Source: Caryophanales bacterium UBA1427
GTDB lineage: Bacteria > Bacillota_I > Bacilli_A > ML615J-28 > CAG-313
Length of the DNA stretch: 64,000 bases
Direction: 5' to 3'
Assembly (NCBI GenBank): GCA_002329485.1
Contig: DCTZ01000005.1
Span: 36,059-100,058 of the forward strand
The notes under the pieces were generated by a model. It was given only the letters and a program-made list of their open reading frames with translations. It was not told the DNA's origin and did not search any database. Positions 44,598-53,630 of this stretch are shown piece by piece (position 1 is the first letter of the stretch; each line of letters starts with the position of its first letter). Both the position numbers and the translations under genes were made by a program.

Positions 44598-46244
44598 TTA
44601 ATGTAAAGGAATAAGAAAGGAAGTAGCCGTAAAGTTTTTGAAAAAGCAGATATATATTTCCTTTTCGCTTGTTACAATCAAACCGTTGCGATAGAAATCT
44701 TCTTTGGTAAAGGGTTTGATTTTATCTTCGACCAAAGGAAGTAGTTCGTGCTTTTCGATTATTTTAAAATCTTTCCACCATTTCTTCGGTCTGGTTTTCG
44801 CTTTGTCCAAATAATCCTGGATAACCAAAAAGGTTAGTTTTTCGGAATATCCGGGCAAGGTTTCACTCAGGAAGTTAGCGAATAAGCTGTACAGAGTGTC
44901 CCGCTGATAGGACGAAAAGGAAAACTTTTGATCCTGCAAATAACCGTAGAAAGCCAAAAAGAAGCGGTACCAGGAAGCAATCAAGCGGTTTAGAAAGAGA
45001 AAATCCAAAGTCTTGGGAAACCATTTGGAGTTGTAAATTTTGTTCAAAACGAACTCGACTTTCTTGATTTCGCTTAAGTCGTTTTCGCTTAACAGATTGT
45101 TTCTGATAATTTCGTACGGGGGAATTTTGTGGTATTTGTAGCCGAATTCATCAACCAAATCAAGCATCCTGGTACCTCTCAAAAACTTCAGAAAGCCCAG
45201 CTGCAACTCGGTAGGTCGCCAGGAAATGACCTCATCAAAGGAAAAAATTGCGGATTCTTTGGTCTCAAAAGGCAGTCCAACAATGAGGTCAAGGTGCAGT
45301 TCGATGTTGGAATTTTGTCTCAAAGCTAGGATATTTTTCTTTAGCAATTGCATGTCCTGTCTGCGATTTACGGCTGCGTTTACCCTGTCGTTTGTCGATT
45401 GAATTCCGATTTCAAAACGGATAAAACGCTGCTTTACGGTCAATAAATAACCGATTACCTCTTTGTCCAAAAGGTCGGCCACGATTTCGAACTGAAAAAC
45501 CGATTCGATGTTTTCGCTTTCGATCAATTTTAGAATGGTTAGAAAATACTTTTTGTTGATATTGAAGGTACGGTCCAAAAATTTGACAACGGGAACCCGC
45601 GCTTCGATGGCGTTTCTGATAATGTTGACAACATCCTCAAGCGGAAAAAAGCGGACCCGTTTTTCTGCCGAGGAAAGGCAGTAACTGCAGTTAAACGGAC
45701 AACCCCTGCTCGATTCGAGATACAATATCCGTTTTTGGTAATCGGTAACGGTTAAAGGGGCAATTTTGATTTTGTTTAAATCGGCCAATACCATCGGGGT
45801 TGCGATCAGTTTTCCGTCTCGGATAAAGGATAACGAAGGAACCGAAGCCAAAACGGGTTCGTTTATTTCTTCGTTTAGAACCTTAAGGAGTCTGTCGAAC
45901 GCCACTTCGCCTTCGCCTCTGATCAAAAAGTCGGCTTTGGTTTCGTTCAGAAAATACTCCGCATCGTAACTTACTTCCGGTCCTCCCAAAAGAATTTTGA
46001 TATGGGGATGATAGGTTTTAAAAAGCCGGGTTAACTTGGTTACCAAAGTAATATTCCACAAATAACAGCTGAAGCCGATTAACCCCGGGTTTTCCCCGAT
46101 GATGGCGTGATAAATTTTGTCAATGCTTTCTTTGATTGTGAATTCCAGCACTTTTACTTCGTAGGATGTATTTGCTTTTAATTGGTACAAAGCGATGGAC
46201 GGATGGATGTATTTGGCATTGATTCCGACAAGAACGGTTTTCAT
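44598..46244 (-). CDS. B12-binding-domain radical SAM protein (DUF4080 type)
   Basis: 548 residues. N-terminal cobalamin-binding Rossmann-like domain (about 1-140; GFSCYLWN, LLGGPEVSYDAEYFL). The radical SAM core has C-x3-C-x2-C in RGCPFNCSYC (about 193-200) and GIQSTND, HLDLIVGLPFETKE. The C-terminal region (about 400-548) is helical. Such proteins often perform unexplained methylations or anaerobic modifications; substrate unknown. Adjacent to murE on the same strand, with its own extended -10 promoter. Confidence 0.88.
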   Translation of the reverse strand: MKTVLVGINAKYIHPSIALYQLKANTSYEVKVLEFTIKESIDKIYHAIIGENPGLIGFSCYLWNITLVTKLTRLFKTYHPHIKILLGGPEVSYDAEYFLNETKADFLIRGEGEVAFDRLLKVLNEEINEPVLASVPSLSFIRDGKLIATPMVLADLNKIKIAPLTVTDYQKRILYLESSRGCPFNCSYCLSSAEKRVRFFPLEDVVNIIRNAIEARVPVVKFLDRTFNINKKYFLTILKLIESENIESVFQFEIVADLLDKEVIGYLLTVKQRFIRFEIGIQSTNDRVNAAVNRRQDMQLLKKNILALRQNSNIELHLDLIVGLPFETKESAIFSFDEVISWRPTELQLGFLKFLRGTRMLDLVDEFGYKYHKIPPYEIIRNNLLSENDLSEIKKVEFVLNKIYNSKWFPKTLDFLFLNRLIASWYRFFLAFYGYLQDQKFSFSSYQRDTLYSLFANFLSETLPGYSEKLTFLVIQDYLDKAKTRPKKWWKDFKIIEKHELLPLVEDKIKPFTKEDFYRNGLIVTSEKEIYICFFKNFTATSFLIPLH

Positions 46245-46262
46245 ACTAATTACCTCGAAAAT

Positions 46263-46271
46263 AGTATACCA
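46263..46271 (-). promoter_or_regulatory. extended -10 promoter of the radical SAM gene
   Basis: Minus strand TGGTATACT, an extended -10, with no convincing -35. Confidence 0.55.
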
Positions 46272-46407
46272 TATTTGACCGATTAATTGTTTTTTATTGC
46301 CACAGGGAGCGAATTTGGTGATACGACTTTGAAAATCGGGTTAAAATAATGGAAACGTATTCACCGAAAAATTGAAAATTCCGAAGAAAATCACTTGATA
46401 ATATTAT

Positions 46408-46436
46408 TTGCATAATCGGGTAAGTTGTGCTATAAT
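46408..46436 (+). promoter_or_regulatory. sigma-A promoter of the PFOR gene
   Basis: TTGCAT (46408-46413), 17-nt spacer, TATAAT (46431-46436), the same hexamers and spacing as the ribosomal S10 promoter, suggesting strong expression. Confidence 0.85.
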
Positions 46437-46485
46437 AAGACAGTATACGACTAATGTTGAAAAAATATTCGTAAGGAGGAATATA

Positions 46486-49400
46486 ATGTCGAAAAAAGTT
46501 TTCCACTCAATGGATGGGAATCAAGCAGCGGCTTATGTAGCTTATGCCTTTACTGAGGTAGCAGGTATATATCCTATTACACCATCTTCACCGATGGCGG
46601 AGTATGCGGAAGAATGGGCAGCCCAAGGAAAGAAAAACCTCTTTGGCGTTCCTGTTAAAATCGTGGAAATGCAATCCGAAGCAGGTGCTGCGGGAACAGT
46701 TCACGGTTCCCTGCAATCGGGCGCATTGACCACAACCTTTACCGCAAGCCAAGGTTTACTGCTTAAAATTCCTAATATGTATAAAATTGCCGGTGAATTG
46801 TTGCCAGGTGTAATCCATGTTTCGGCCCGCAGCATTGCTGCACAGGCACTATCGATTTTCGGTGACCAACAAGACGTTATGGCAGCCCGTCAAACCGGTT
46901 TTGCCATGCTTGCAACTTCCAGCGTTCAGGAAATCATGGACCTTGCAGGAGTTGCGCACCTAGCTGCAATCAAATCCAGCGTACCGTTTTTACATTTCTT
47001 TGATGGCTTCAGAACCAGCCATGAAATTCAAAAAATCGAAGTCTTGGACTACGAAGTCTTTGACAAATTGCTTGACAGAGAAGCGGTTGCGAAATTCAGA
47101 CAACGTGCCCTCAGTTTTGAACATCCAGTAACCAGAGGTTCATCTCAAAACGAAGACATATATTTCCAAACACGCGAAGTAGCAAACAAGTATTATGAAG
47201 CTGTTCTTGACATTGTCAATGATTACATGAAGGAAATCTCCAAAATCACCGGTCGGAATTATGCTCCGTTCGTTTACTACGGTGCCAAAGACGCAACCGA
47301 TATTATCGTTGCGATGGGTTCCGTAACCGAAACAATCAAATCTGTTGTCGATTATCTCAACAAACAAGGTCGCAAGACCGGTTGCTTGGTTGTTCATCTG
47401 TATCGTCCGTTCTCAACCAAATATTTGTTTAACGTCTTGCCGAAGACCGTTGAACGCGTAGCGGTACTTGACAGAACCAAAGAACCAGGCTCCATCGGCG
47501 AACCGTTGTATTTGGACGTCAAAGCGGCTTTCTACAATAAAGAAAATGCTCCGTATATCATCGGCGGACGTTACGGCTTATCCAGCAAGGATACGACTCC
47601 GGCCCAGATTATTGCGGTATTCGATCATTTGGCTAAGAAAGGACATGACGGTTTCACCATCGGTATCAACGATGACGTAACCAATTTAAGCCTTCCTGCC
47701 GGAAAAGAAATCAGAATCCATGAAGACGTTACCGAACTGATTTTCTACGGACTCGGAAGCGACGGAACCGTCGGTGCCAACAAGAACACCATCAAGATCA
47801 TCGGCGAAAAGACCGACCTCTACGGTCAAGCTTATTTTGCCTATGACTCGAAGAAGAGCGGGGGCGTAACAAGATCCCACTTGCGTTTCGGCAAGAATCC
47901 GATTCAGATGCCTTACCTCGTAACGCTTGCGGACTTCATCAGCTGCAGCTTGGATACCTATGTTCGCAAATACGACATGCTTAAGTACTTGAAAGACGGA
48001 GGAACCTTCTTACTCAACACCGTAAGAAAACCGGACGAAATCGAAGCTTTCCTGCCAAATCATTTCAAGAAAAAATTAGCCGAAAAGCATGCGAAATTCT
48101 ATATTATTGATGCGGTCAACCTAGCCGTGGAAATCGGTTTGGGTCACCGTACCAATACAATTCTCCAATCAGCCTTCTTTAAACTGAACGAACAAATTCT
48201 GCCGTATGAACAGGCAAAACAAGAAATGAAGAATTTTGCCGAAAAGAGTTATTCGCGCAAAGGCCGCGAAATTGTCGAACTCAACTTCAAAGCCATCGAT
48301 AAAGGCGCCGAAGGTCTAATCGAAATCCCTGTCAAACCGGAATGGGTGAACCTGCCGGGCGACGACGATTTCGAAAGCGAAGACCGTCCGGATTTCGTTA
48401 AGAACATTGCCGACGAAATCAATGCCATGAACGGCGGCGAATTACCTGTTTCCGCATTCCTCGATTACGCCGACGGAACTATGCCTAACGGCGCAGCCGC
48501 ATATGAAAAACGTTCCATCGCCAACTTCGTTCCGGAATGGAATCCGGAAAACTGTATCCAATGTAACCAATGCTCGTTCGTTTGTCCTCATGCCGTAATC
48601 AGACCGTTCCTGGCTACAGACGAAGAAATGAAAAATGCTCCGGAAGGCACTATCGTGCTTAACGCTACCGGCAAAGGCTTGGAAGGCTTGCATTACTCTA
48701 TCCAGATTTCGACTTACGACTGCACGGGTTGCGAATCCTGCGTCAACATCTGCCCGGGCAGAAAAGGCGAAAAGGCTCTCAAGATGGTTCCGATCGAAGA
48801 AGCAATCGAAAAAGGCCAACCGAACAGAGCTTCCTACTTCTTCAACAACGTTACTTACAAAGATTCGCTTGTCGACAAGACGCAAAGCGCCAAGAACAGC
48901 CAATTCGCACAACCGTTGTTTGAATTCTCTGGTGCCTGCGCAGGCTGCGGCGAAACTTCCTATATCAAACTTGCCACTCAATTGTTCGGTGACCGGATGG
49001 TAATCGCCAATGCCACAGGCTGCTCGTCGATTTACGGCGGAAGCTATCCTTCAACCGTTTATACCAAGAACGCCAAGGGCGTAGGACCTGCATGGGCCAA
49101 CTCGCTCTTCGAAGACAATGCCGAATTCGGTTTCGGTATGAAAATTGCCTCCGAAGCATTGCGCGACCAAATCCAGGTTTTGATGGAACAGGCTATCGAA
49201 AAGAACGAACTACCGGAAATGCAGCCGTTGTTTGAAAAATGGATGCAAAACAGAAACAGTTCCGAAATCACCAAAGAAGTTCGCGACGAATTGGTTCCTC
49301 TCCTTGAAAAATCGAATAACCCAATCGCCAAACGCATTTTCGAACTCAAAGACAATCTTGTCAAACGTTCGCAATGGATTATCGGCGGCGACGGCTGGGC

Positions 49401-50028
49401 TTATGATATCGGTTACGGAGGATTGGACCACGTTATCGCCAACAACGAAGATGTCAATATCCTGGTTCTCGATACCGAAGTTTATTCCAACACAGGCGGT
49501 CAATCTTCGAAATCCAGCCAAACCGGTTCGATTGCCAAATTCACGGCTGCCGGTAAACACGGTAAGAAGAAAGACTTAGCCGCAATCGCCATGAGTTACG
49601 GCCATGTCTATGTTGCCTACATCGCTCACGGCGCAAGCCAAGCCCAAATGCTCAAGGCAATGAAAGAAGCTGAAAGTTATCCGGGACCATCCCTAATCAT
49701 CGCTTACTCTCCATGTATTTCCCATGGTCTTCGCGAAGGTATGGGCAAAGCCCAACAACAGGCCAAGCTTGCTGTTGAATGCGGATACTGGACATTGCTC
49801 CGTTACGACCCGCGTTTAGCCGAAGAAGGCAAGAACCCATTGCAAATCGACTCGAAAGAACCGAACTGGGATCTGTACAACACCTTCCTGATGAGCGAAA
49901 CACGTTATGCTCAATTGAAACAAATCAATCCGACCGAAGCCAACTACCTGCTTGAACAAAACATGAAAGAAGCACAAAAACGTTACAGGAATTATGTCCG
50001 TTTGGCTTCATTGGATTACTCCAAATAA
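46486..50028 (+). CDS. nifJ: pyruvate:ferredoxin (flavodoxin) oxidoreductase
   Basis: Converts pyruvate and CoA to acetyl-CoA, CO2 and reduced ferredoxin. About 1180 residues, the fused single-chain PFOR: alpha domain (MDGNQAAAYVAYAFTEVAGI), gamma domain in the middle, a 2x[4Fe-4S] domain with CIQCNQCSFVCP and CTGCESCVNICPG (about 690-760), then the TPP domain with GCAGCGETSY, ATGCSSIYGG, GGDGWAYDIGYGG, and EVYSNTGGQSSKSS. The ATG at 46486 follows TAAGGAGG. Evidence for fermentative, anaerobic energy metabolism. Confidence 0.97.
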   Translation: MSKKVFHSMDGNQAAAYVAYAFTEVAGIYPITPSSPMAEYAEEWAAQGKKNLFGVPVKIVEMQSEAGAAGTVHGSLQSGALTTTFTASQGLLLKIPNMYKIAGELLPGVIHVSARSIAAQALSIFGDQQDVMAARQTGFAMLATSSVQEIMDLAGVAHLAAIKSSVPFLHFFDGFRTSHEIQKIEVLDYEVFDKLLDREAVAKFRQRALSFEHPVTRGSSQNEDIYFQTREVANKYYEAVLDIVNDYMKEISKITGRNYAPFVYYGAKDATDIIVAMGSVTETIKSVVDYLNKQGRKTGCLVVHLYRPFSTKYLFNVLPKTVERVAVLDRTKEPGSIGEPLYLDVKAAFYNKENAPYIIGGRYGLSSKDTTPAQIIAVFDHLAKKGHDGFTIGINDDVTNLSLPAGKEIRIHEDVTELIFYGLGSDGTVGANKNTIKIIGEKTDLYGQAYFAYDSKKSGGVTRSHLRFGKNPIQMPYLVTLADFISCSLDTYVRKYDMLKYLKDGGTFLLNTVRKPDEIEAFLPNHFKKKLAEKHAKFYIIDAVNLAVEIGLGHRTNTILQSAFFKLNEQILPYEQAKQEMKNFAEKSYSRKGREIVELNFKAIDKGAEGLIEIPVKPEWVNLPGDDDFESEDRPDFVKNIADEINAMNGGELPVSAFLDYADGTMPNGAAAYEKRSIANFVPEWNPENCIQCNQCSFVCPHAVIRPFLATDEEMKNAPEGTIVLNATGKGLEGLHYSIQISTYDCTGCESCVNICPGRKGEKALKMVPIEEAIEKGQPNRASYFFNNVTYKDSLVDKTQSAKNSQFAQPLFEFSGACAGCGETSYIKLATQLFGDRMVIANATGCSSIYGGSYPSTVYTKNAKGVGPAWANSLFEDNAEFGFGMKIASEALRDQIQVLMEQAIEKNELPEMQPLFEKWMQNRNSSEITKEVRDELVPLLEKSNNPIAKRIFELKDNLVKRSQWIIGGDGWAYDIGYGGLDHVIANNEDVNILVLDTEVYSNTGGQSSKSSQTGSIAKFTAAGKHGKKKDLAAIAMSYGHVYVAYIAHGASQAQMLKAMKEAESYPGPSLIIAYSPCISHGLREGMGKAQQQAKLAVECGYWTLLRYDPRLAEEGKNPLQIDSKEPNWDLYNTFLMSETRYAQLKQINPTEANYLLEQNMKEAQKRYRNYVRLASLDYSK

Positions 50029-50040
50029 TTTGATTGAAAT

Positions 50041-50070
50041 AAAGGGGGCCAAACAGCCCCCTTTTTTTCA
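50041..50070 (+). terminator. terminator after PFOR
   Basis: Strong stem AAAGGGGGC / GCCCCCTTT with a T-run. Confidence 0.9.
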
Positions 50071-50096
50071 TGCCCGAATTTTTAAAATTAATTGAT

Positions 50097-50125
50097 TTGT
50101 CATTTTCCTTTCTTTCGTGTATAAT
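50097..50125 (+). promoter_or_regulatory. sigma-A promoter of the duplicated-repeat membrane protein
   Basis: TTGTCA (50097-50102), 17-nt spacer, TATAAT (50120-50125). Confidence 0.75.
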
Positions 50126-50188
50126 ATGGCTATATATAGTCTTATCGGAGATAATTAAAAAGATTATCGGACAAAGGAGGTCCTATAG

Positions 50189-50482
50189 ATGGTAAAAAGA
50201 AAAATAGTTGCGGTTACGCCGCTTGTGGCAACTTTGGCATTTTTGATGCTCGGGTTTATTTGGGATGCCTGGCATCCGGGTTGGATCGTGTTTTTATCCA
50301 TTCCGGTCGTGGGCACAATCGAAAAACTGACGCGCAAAAACCTGAAAGCCAAAATTGTATCCCTGACGTTTTTATTCTGTCTGATTGCTTTCTTCGTCAT
50401 CGGTTTCGTTTGGGACGCTTGGCATCCGGGTTGGCTTGTGTTCTTTATGATACCGATTGTGTCGACACTGCTTTATGCATAG
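50189..50482 (+). CDS. small membrane protein with internal tandem repeat
   Basis: 97 residues made of two near-identical units: LGFIWDAWHPGWIVFLSIPV (about 21-40) and IGFVWDAWHPGWLVFFMIPI (about 71-90), each a membrane segment followed by W-D-A-W-H-P-G-W. Similar WHPGW(L/I)(I/V)F motifs occur in uncharacterised Firmicutes membrane proteins, as far as I recall. AAAGGAGG precedes the ATG. The gene is in its own unit with the next gene following by 10 nt. Function unknown. Confidence 0.7.
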   Translation: MVKRKIVAVTPLVATLAFLMLGFIWDAWHPGWIVFLSIPVVGTIEKLTRKNLKAKIVSLTFLFCLIAFFVIGFVWDAWHPGWLVFFMIPIVSTLLYA

Positions 50483-50492
50483 GATAGAATAA

Positions 50493-51305
50493 ATGGAACC
50501 TTCAAAACACGAACAACAGCTAAACTACGCTTTAAAGAAAAACAAGCCGCGTCTTTTGTTTCCTATCCTGAATACGGTTTTTGCGGTTGCGATATCGGCC
50601 TTTCTGACGGTTGTCGCAATTAAGCAGAAACAACCGGTTTGGGTATATTTCGTCATTTTGTTCTTTTTGGTAATATATCCTTTAAGCAGTTGGTACAACG
50701 GTTATTTTTCCAAAAAAGATGCCCGGAAAAGAATCTACAACGTTCAGGAAGAAGCCCAACAGATGCTTGAGTATTCCAAACATTTGATTCGACGGACCAA
50801 GTATCAGCTGACCGAAGAAAGCCATTTGGATTTTTTGGCAAATTACGCTGATTCGGCATCAAATCAAAAAGTAACCTTTAACGAAAAGACCAAAGAGTTT
50901 GAACCCTTAAGCATCGTCAAGAATAAGAAACTCGCACTCCTTACAATCGGGTTGTCGTTTGCGGGGGTGGGGATCGATCCCGCAACCAAAGAAGTGAAAG
51001 GAATCATGGGAATGGTCCCTTGTTCGATTTGGATTAAGAAAAAACTGACTCCCCCAATCGCCAAACCCGGAAGCGTTTCGGTCGATTTCAAAGATTATGC
51101 CGTCGATGACGAAGTGATTTTCCAATACCGCCAAAAAGAAGATATCTATTACGATCCGAAAAGCGGATGGCTTTGCTTCGGAACGCGAAAAACAACCCAA
51201 ATCGACGAAGCGGTCAAAATCGCGGACGATGCGATTTTAGTAATTAGAAACCAGGATTTGGTGTCCATTTGGGTAAAGGCAAGCGAAAACATTGCTTTCC
51301 GTTAA
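50493..51305 (+). CDS. hypothetical protein with two membrane segments
   Basis: 270 residues, not recognised. Two hydrophobic segments (about 22-42 and 49-68), then a long soluble cytosolic or extracytosolic region with DFLANYADSASNQKVTFNEK and SVSVDFKDYAVDDEV. A beta-rich C terminus. Weak ribosome binding (AGGATAGAA). Likely cotranscribed with the small repeat membrane protein; a strong terminator follows. Confidence 0.6.
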   Translation: MEPSKHEQQLNYALKKNKPRLLFPILNTVFAVAISAFLTVVAIKQKQPVWVYFVILFFLVIYPLSSWYNGYFSKKDARKRIYNVQEEAQQMLEYSKHLIRRTKYQLTEESHLDFLANYADSASNQKVTFNEKTKEFEPLSIVKNKKLALLTIGLSFAGVGIDPATKEVKGIMGMVPCSIWIKKKLTPPIAKPGSVSVDFKDYAVDDEVIFQYRQKEDIYYDPKSGWLCFGTRKTTQIDEAVKIADDAILVIRNQDLVSIWVKASENIAFR

Positions 51306-51320
51306 GAAAAATCAATAAAA

Positions 51321-51360
51321 AAATCAGAGGAAGTCCAAAAAAAGGCTTCCTCTGATTTGT
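51321..51360 (+). terminator. terminator after the hypothetical membrane protein
   Basis: Stem AAATCAGAGGAAG / CTTCCTCTGATTT with a 12-nt loop, nearly perfect. Confidence 0.85.
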
Positions 51361-51398
51361 TATATTTATGCATATTGAGTGCGTATATTACCTATTTT

Positions 51399-51407
51399 TG
51401 ATATAAT
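51399..51407 (+). promoter_or_regulatory. extended -10 promoter of the apbE-like gene
   Basis: TGATATAAT, an extended -10; the nearest -35 candidate is too far. Confidence 0.5.
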
Positions 51408-51429
51408 AATAAATTGAGGTAGATTGACC

Positions 51430-52770
51430 ATGAAAACAATTATTATCAAAATAACAATTGCTTTTTTCTTTTTCGCAGTAATACCCACAGCTTTATTCGT
51501 GGACGCAGAAAGCGAATACCTGATTAAAAGGTTCTTTTATTGGGATTACCTTGATACCATCAGCGAAATCAGGGTGGAATACAATAAAAACCAATACAGC
51601 GACGACGATTTAAAAAAAGTTAACGAGGAAATCGAAAAGATTCTGTTAGATATCGAAAAAAACTTTTCGATATCCGTTACTCCCATGATGGGAAGCTATA
51701 AGATTGAAGAATCGACTTTAATGAAAATCAACCGGCTGAGCGGCTCGGGCGAACGGACAACCGTCAACCAGGATTTCCTCGATTTGATAAAAGTGGCAAT
51801 CGATGTAGCCGAAGCAACGGATGGCGGATTCGATCCGACCATCGGGCCCTTAACGACGCTTTGGAATATTTCCGAATTGTCGCAGTATTGTAGGACCGAC
51901 AGTTGGGGGGATTACAATCCCGAGTATTGCGTAGTACCTTCCGAAGAAAAAATTAACCAGGCTCTCGAAAAAATTGATTACCGTTTAATCGAAATCGACG
52001 AAACCGCAAAAACCGTTTATCTTCCGGAACCCGGCATGAAACTGGATTTGGGGGCCATTGCCAAAGGGTTTGCGGCGGACAAGGTGACCGAATATCTAAT
52101 CGACCAGGGTTTCGAGTTTTTCCTGATTAGTCTCGGGGGAAATGCCTACAACTACGGCGAAAGCAAAATCTACCCCGGTAAAACCGGTACGCTTTTGACT
52201 AATCCGTTCGGCGGCAAATACCTGATTAAATTTTTAGGCAATTCCCAAACCATCGTAACGTCCGGAGTTTACGAACGCTACATCGAGGTTGGAAACGATA
52301 TATATCACCACCTTTTGAATCCGAAAACCGGATACCCTTACGAAAACAATCTGATGTCCGTATCCATTGTTTTAAATTACCGGGAAGGCTATTACGCATC
52401 GGCGTTTGCGGACGCGTTTGCGACCGGCATCTATGCGCTCGGTTTGGAAGACGGTTTGGCTTATGCCGAAAACCGTCCCGACATGGAAGCGGTAGCCATC
52501 ACCAAGGACAAAAAAGTCTATGCCACAAGCAAACTCGATTTTGAGCCTTACAATGGTCTGACGGACGAGTTCGAACTTTTCGTGGGCGGGGAAAAAGTCG
52601 ATTTCGAACCGCTTCCGACCAATCCGACCAACCCGGAAAATCCGACCGATCCGTACGATCCGACTAGAGATTTGCTGATAGCGTTAATCTTTATCGTTGT
52701 TGGTTTCGGGGCAACGGTGTTATTGGTCTTCACATTGAAAAAACCCAAGAATAAAACAAAAGAGGAATAA
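51430..52770 (+). CDS. membrane-anchored ApbE-like FAD:protein FMN transferase
   Basis: About 446 residues. N-terminal hydrophobic signal or anchor (about 5-27). The ApbE core includes LDLGAIAKGFAADKV, the FAD site region SLGGNAYNYGES, HHLLNPKTGYP, and FADAFATGIYALG. After the core a Pro/Asn/Thr-rich linker (NPTNPENPTDPYDPT) leads to a second membrane helix near 415-435 and a basic tail, so the enzyme is held outside the membrane. ApbE attaches FMN to a Thr/Ser of extracytosolic redox proteins. Its FMN-acceptor protein is not obvious in the window. Confidence 0.88.
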   Translation: MKTIIIKITIAFFFFAVIPTALFVDAESEYLIKRFFYWDYLDTISEIRVEYNKNQYSDDDLKKVNEEIEKILLDIEKNFSISVTPMMGSYKIEESTLMKINRLSGSGERTTVNQDFLDLIKVAIDVAEATDGGFDPTIGPLTTLWNISELSQYCRTDSWGDYNPEYCVVPSEEKINQALEKIDYRLIEIDETAKTVYLPEPGMKLDLGAIAKGFAADKVTEYLIDQGFEFFLISLGGNAYNYGESKIYPGKTGTLLTNPFGGKYLIKFLGNSQTIVTSGVYERYIEVGNDIYHHLLNPKTGYPYENNLMSVSIVLNYREGYYASAFADAFATGIYALGLEDGLAYAENRPDMEAVAITKDKKVYATSKLDFEPYNGLTDEFELFVGGEKVDFEPLPTNPTNPENPTDPYDPTRDLLIALIFIVVGFGATVLLVFTLKKPKNKTKEE

Positions 52771-52772
52771 AT

Positions 52773-53630
52773 ATGTCCATATTGCAAATCAGAAACCTTC
52801 ACGTTTCCGTTGAAGGAAAAGAAATTTTGAAAGGAATCAATCTGGAAATCAAAACCGGAGAATTCCATGTCATCATGGGTCCGAACGGAACCGGCAAATC
52901 AACCCTTGCCTCGACCGTTATGGGTCATTACAAATACGAAGTCACCAAAGGAGAAATCGCTTTGGACGGCGAAAACGTGTTGGCGATGCCGGTTGACGAA
53001 AGATCGCGCAAAGGCCTATTTTTGGCCATGCAATACCCAAGCGAAATCAGCGGGGTAACGAATGCGGATTTTATCAAAACTGCTCTTCAGGCACGTCTTC
53101 CGGAAGGCGAACATATCTCGCTTTTCAAATTCATCAAAACTCTCGACAAAGCAAGCGCGGAACTCAAGATGCACAGCGATTTGCCGCACCGCTATGTCAA
53201 CGTCGGTTTTTCGGGTGGCGAAAGAAAACGCAACGAAATTCTGCAGATGAAAATCCTGAAACCGAAATTCGCGATACTCGACGAAATCGATTCCGGCCTT
53301 GACGTCGATGCGCTTCGTATCGTCGGCGAAAACGTCAGTTCCATGAAAAGCAGCGATTTCGGGGCTCTGATCATTACCCATTATGAACGGCTTTTGGATT
53401 ATATCGATGTCGATTATGTCCACGTCATGCTGGATGGCCAAATTGTCAAATCGGGCGGAAAAGAACTGATTGCCCAAATCGACGAAAAAGGTTACGACTG
53501 GATCAAAGACGAGCTGGGTCTTTTCGACGAACCGATCAACGTCATCGGCAAAGTCAGTGTCGGCACCTGTGCCGTCAAAAATATGATAGATTCGGGAAAT
53601 GGTACCAATGGCAACAATAACAATCGCTAA
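52773..53630 (+). CDS. sufC: Fe-S cluster assembly ATPase SufC
   Basis: ABC-type ATPase of the SufBCD scaffold. 285 residues: Walker A GPNGTGKST near 35-43, Q-loop MQYPSEISGV, signature FSGGERKRNEI, Walker B AILDEIDSGLDVDALR. Compared with the usual about 250, there is a C-terminal tail (about 250-285) that ends in an Asn/Gly-rich stretch overlapping sufD. It leads sufC-sufD-sufS-sufU-sufB. Confidence 0.95.
   Translation: MSILQIRNLHVSVEGKEILKGINLEIKTGEFHVIMGPNGTGKSTLASTVMGHYKYEVTKGEIALDGENVLAMPVDERSRKGLFLAMQYPSEISGVTNADFIKTALQARLPEGEHISLFKFIKTLDKASAELKMHSDLPHRYVNVGFSGGERKRNEILQMKILKPKFAILDEIDSGLDVDALRIVGENVSSMKSSDFGALIITHYERLLDYIDVDYVHVMLDGQIVKSGGKELIAQIDEKGYDWIKDELGLFDEPINVIGKVSVGTCAVKNMIDSGNGTNGNNNNR

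Noticed and set aside
44559..44620. Sigma-A promoter for murE between it and the radical SAM gene
   Set aside because: TTTACA and TATAAT are present on the minus strand but about 20 nt apart, too far for confidence; cotranscription is as likely.
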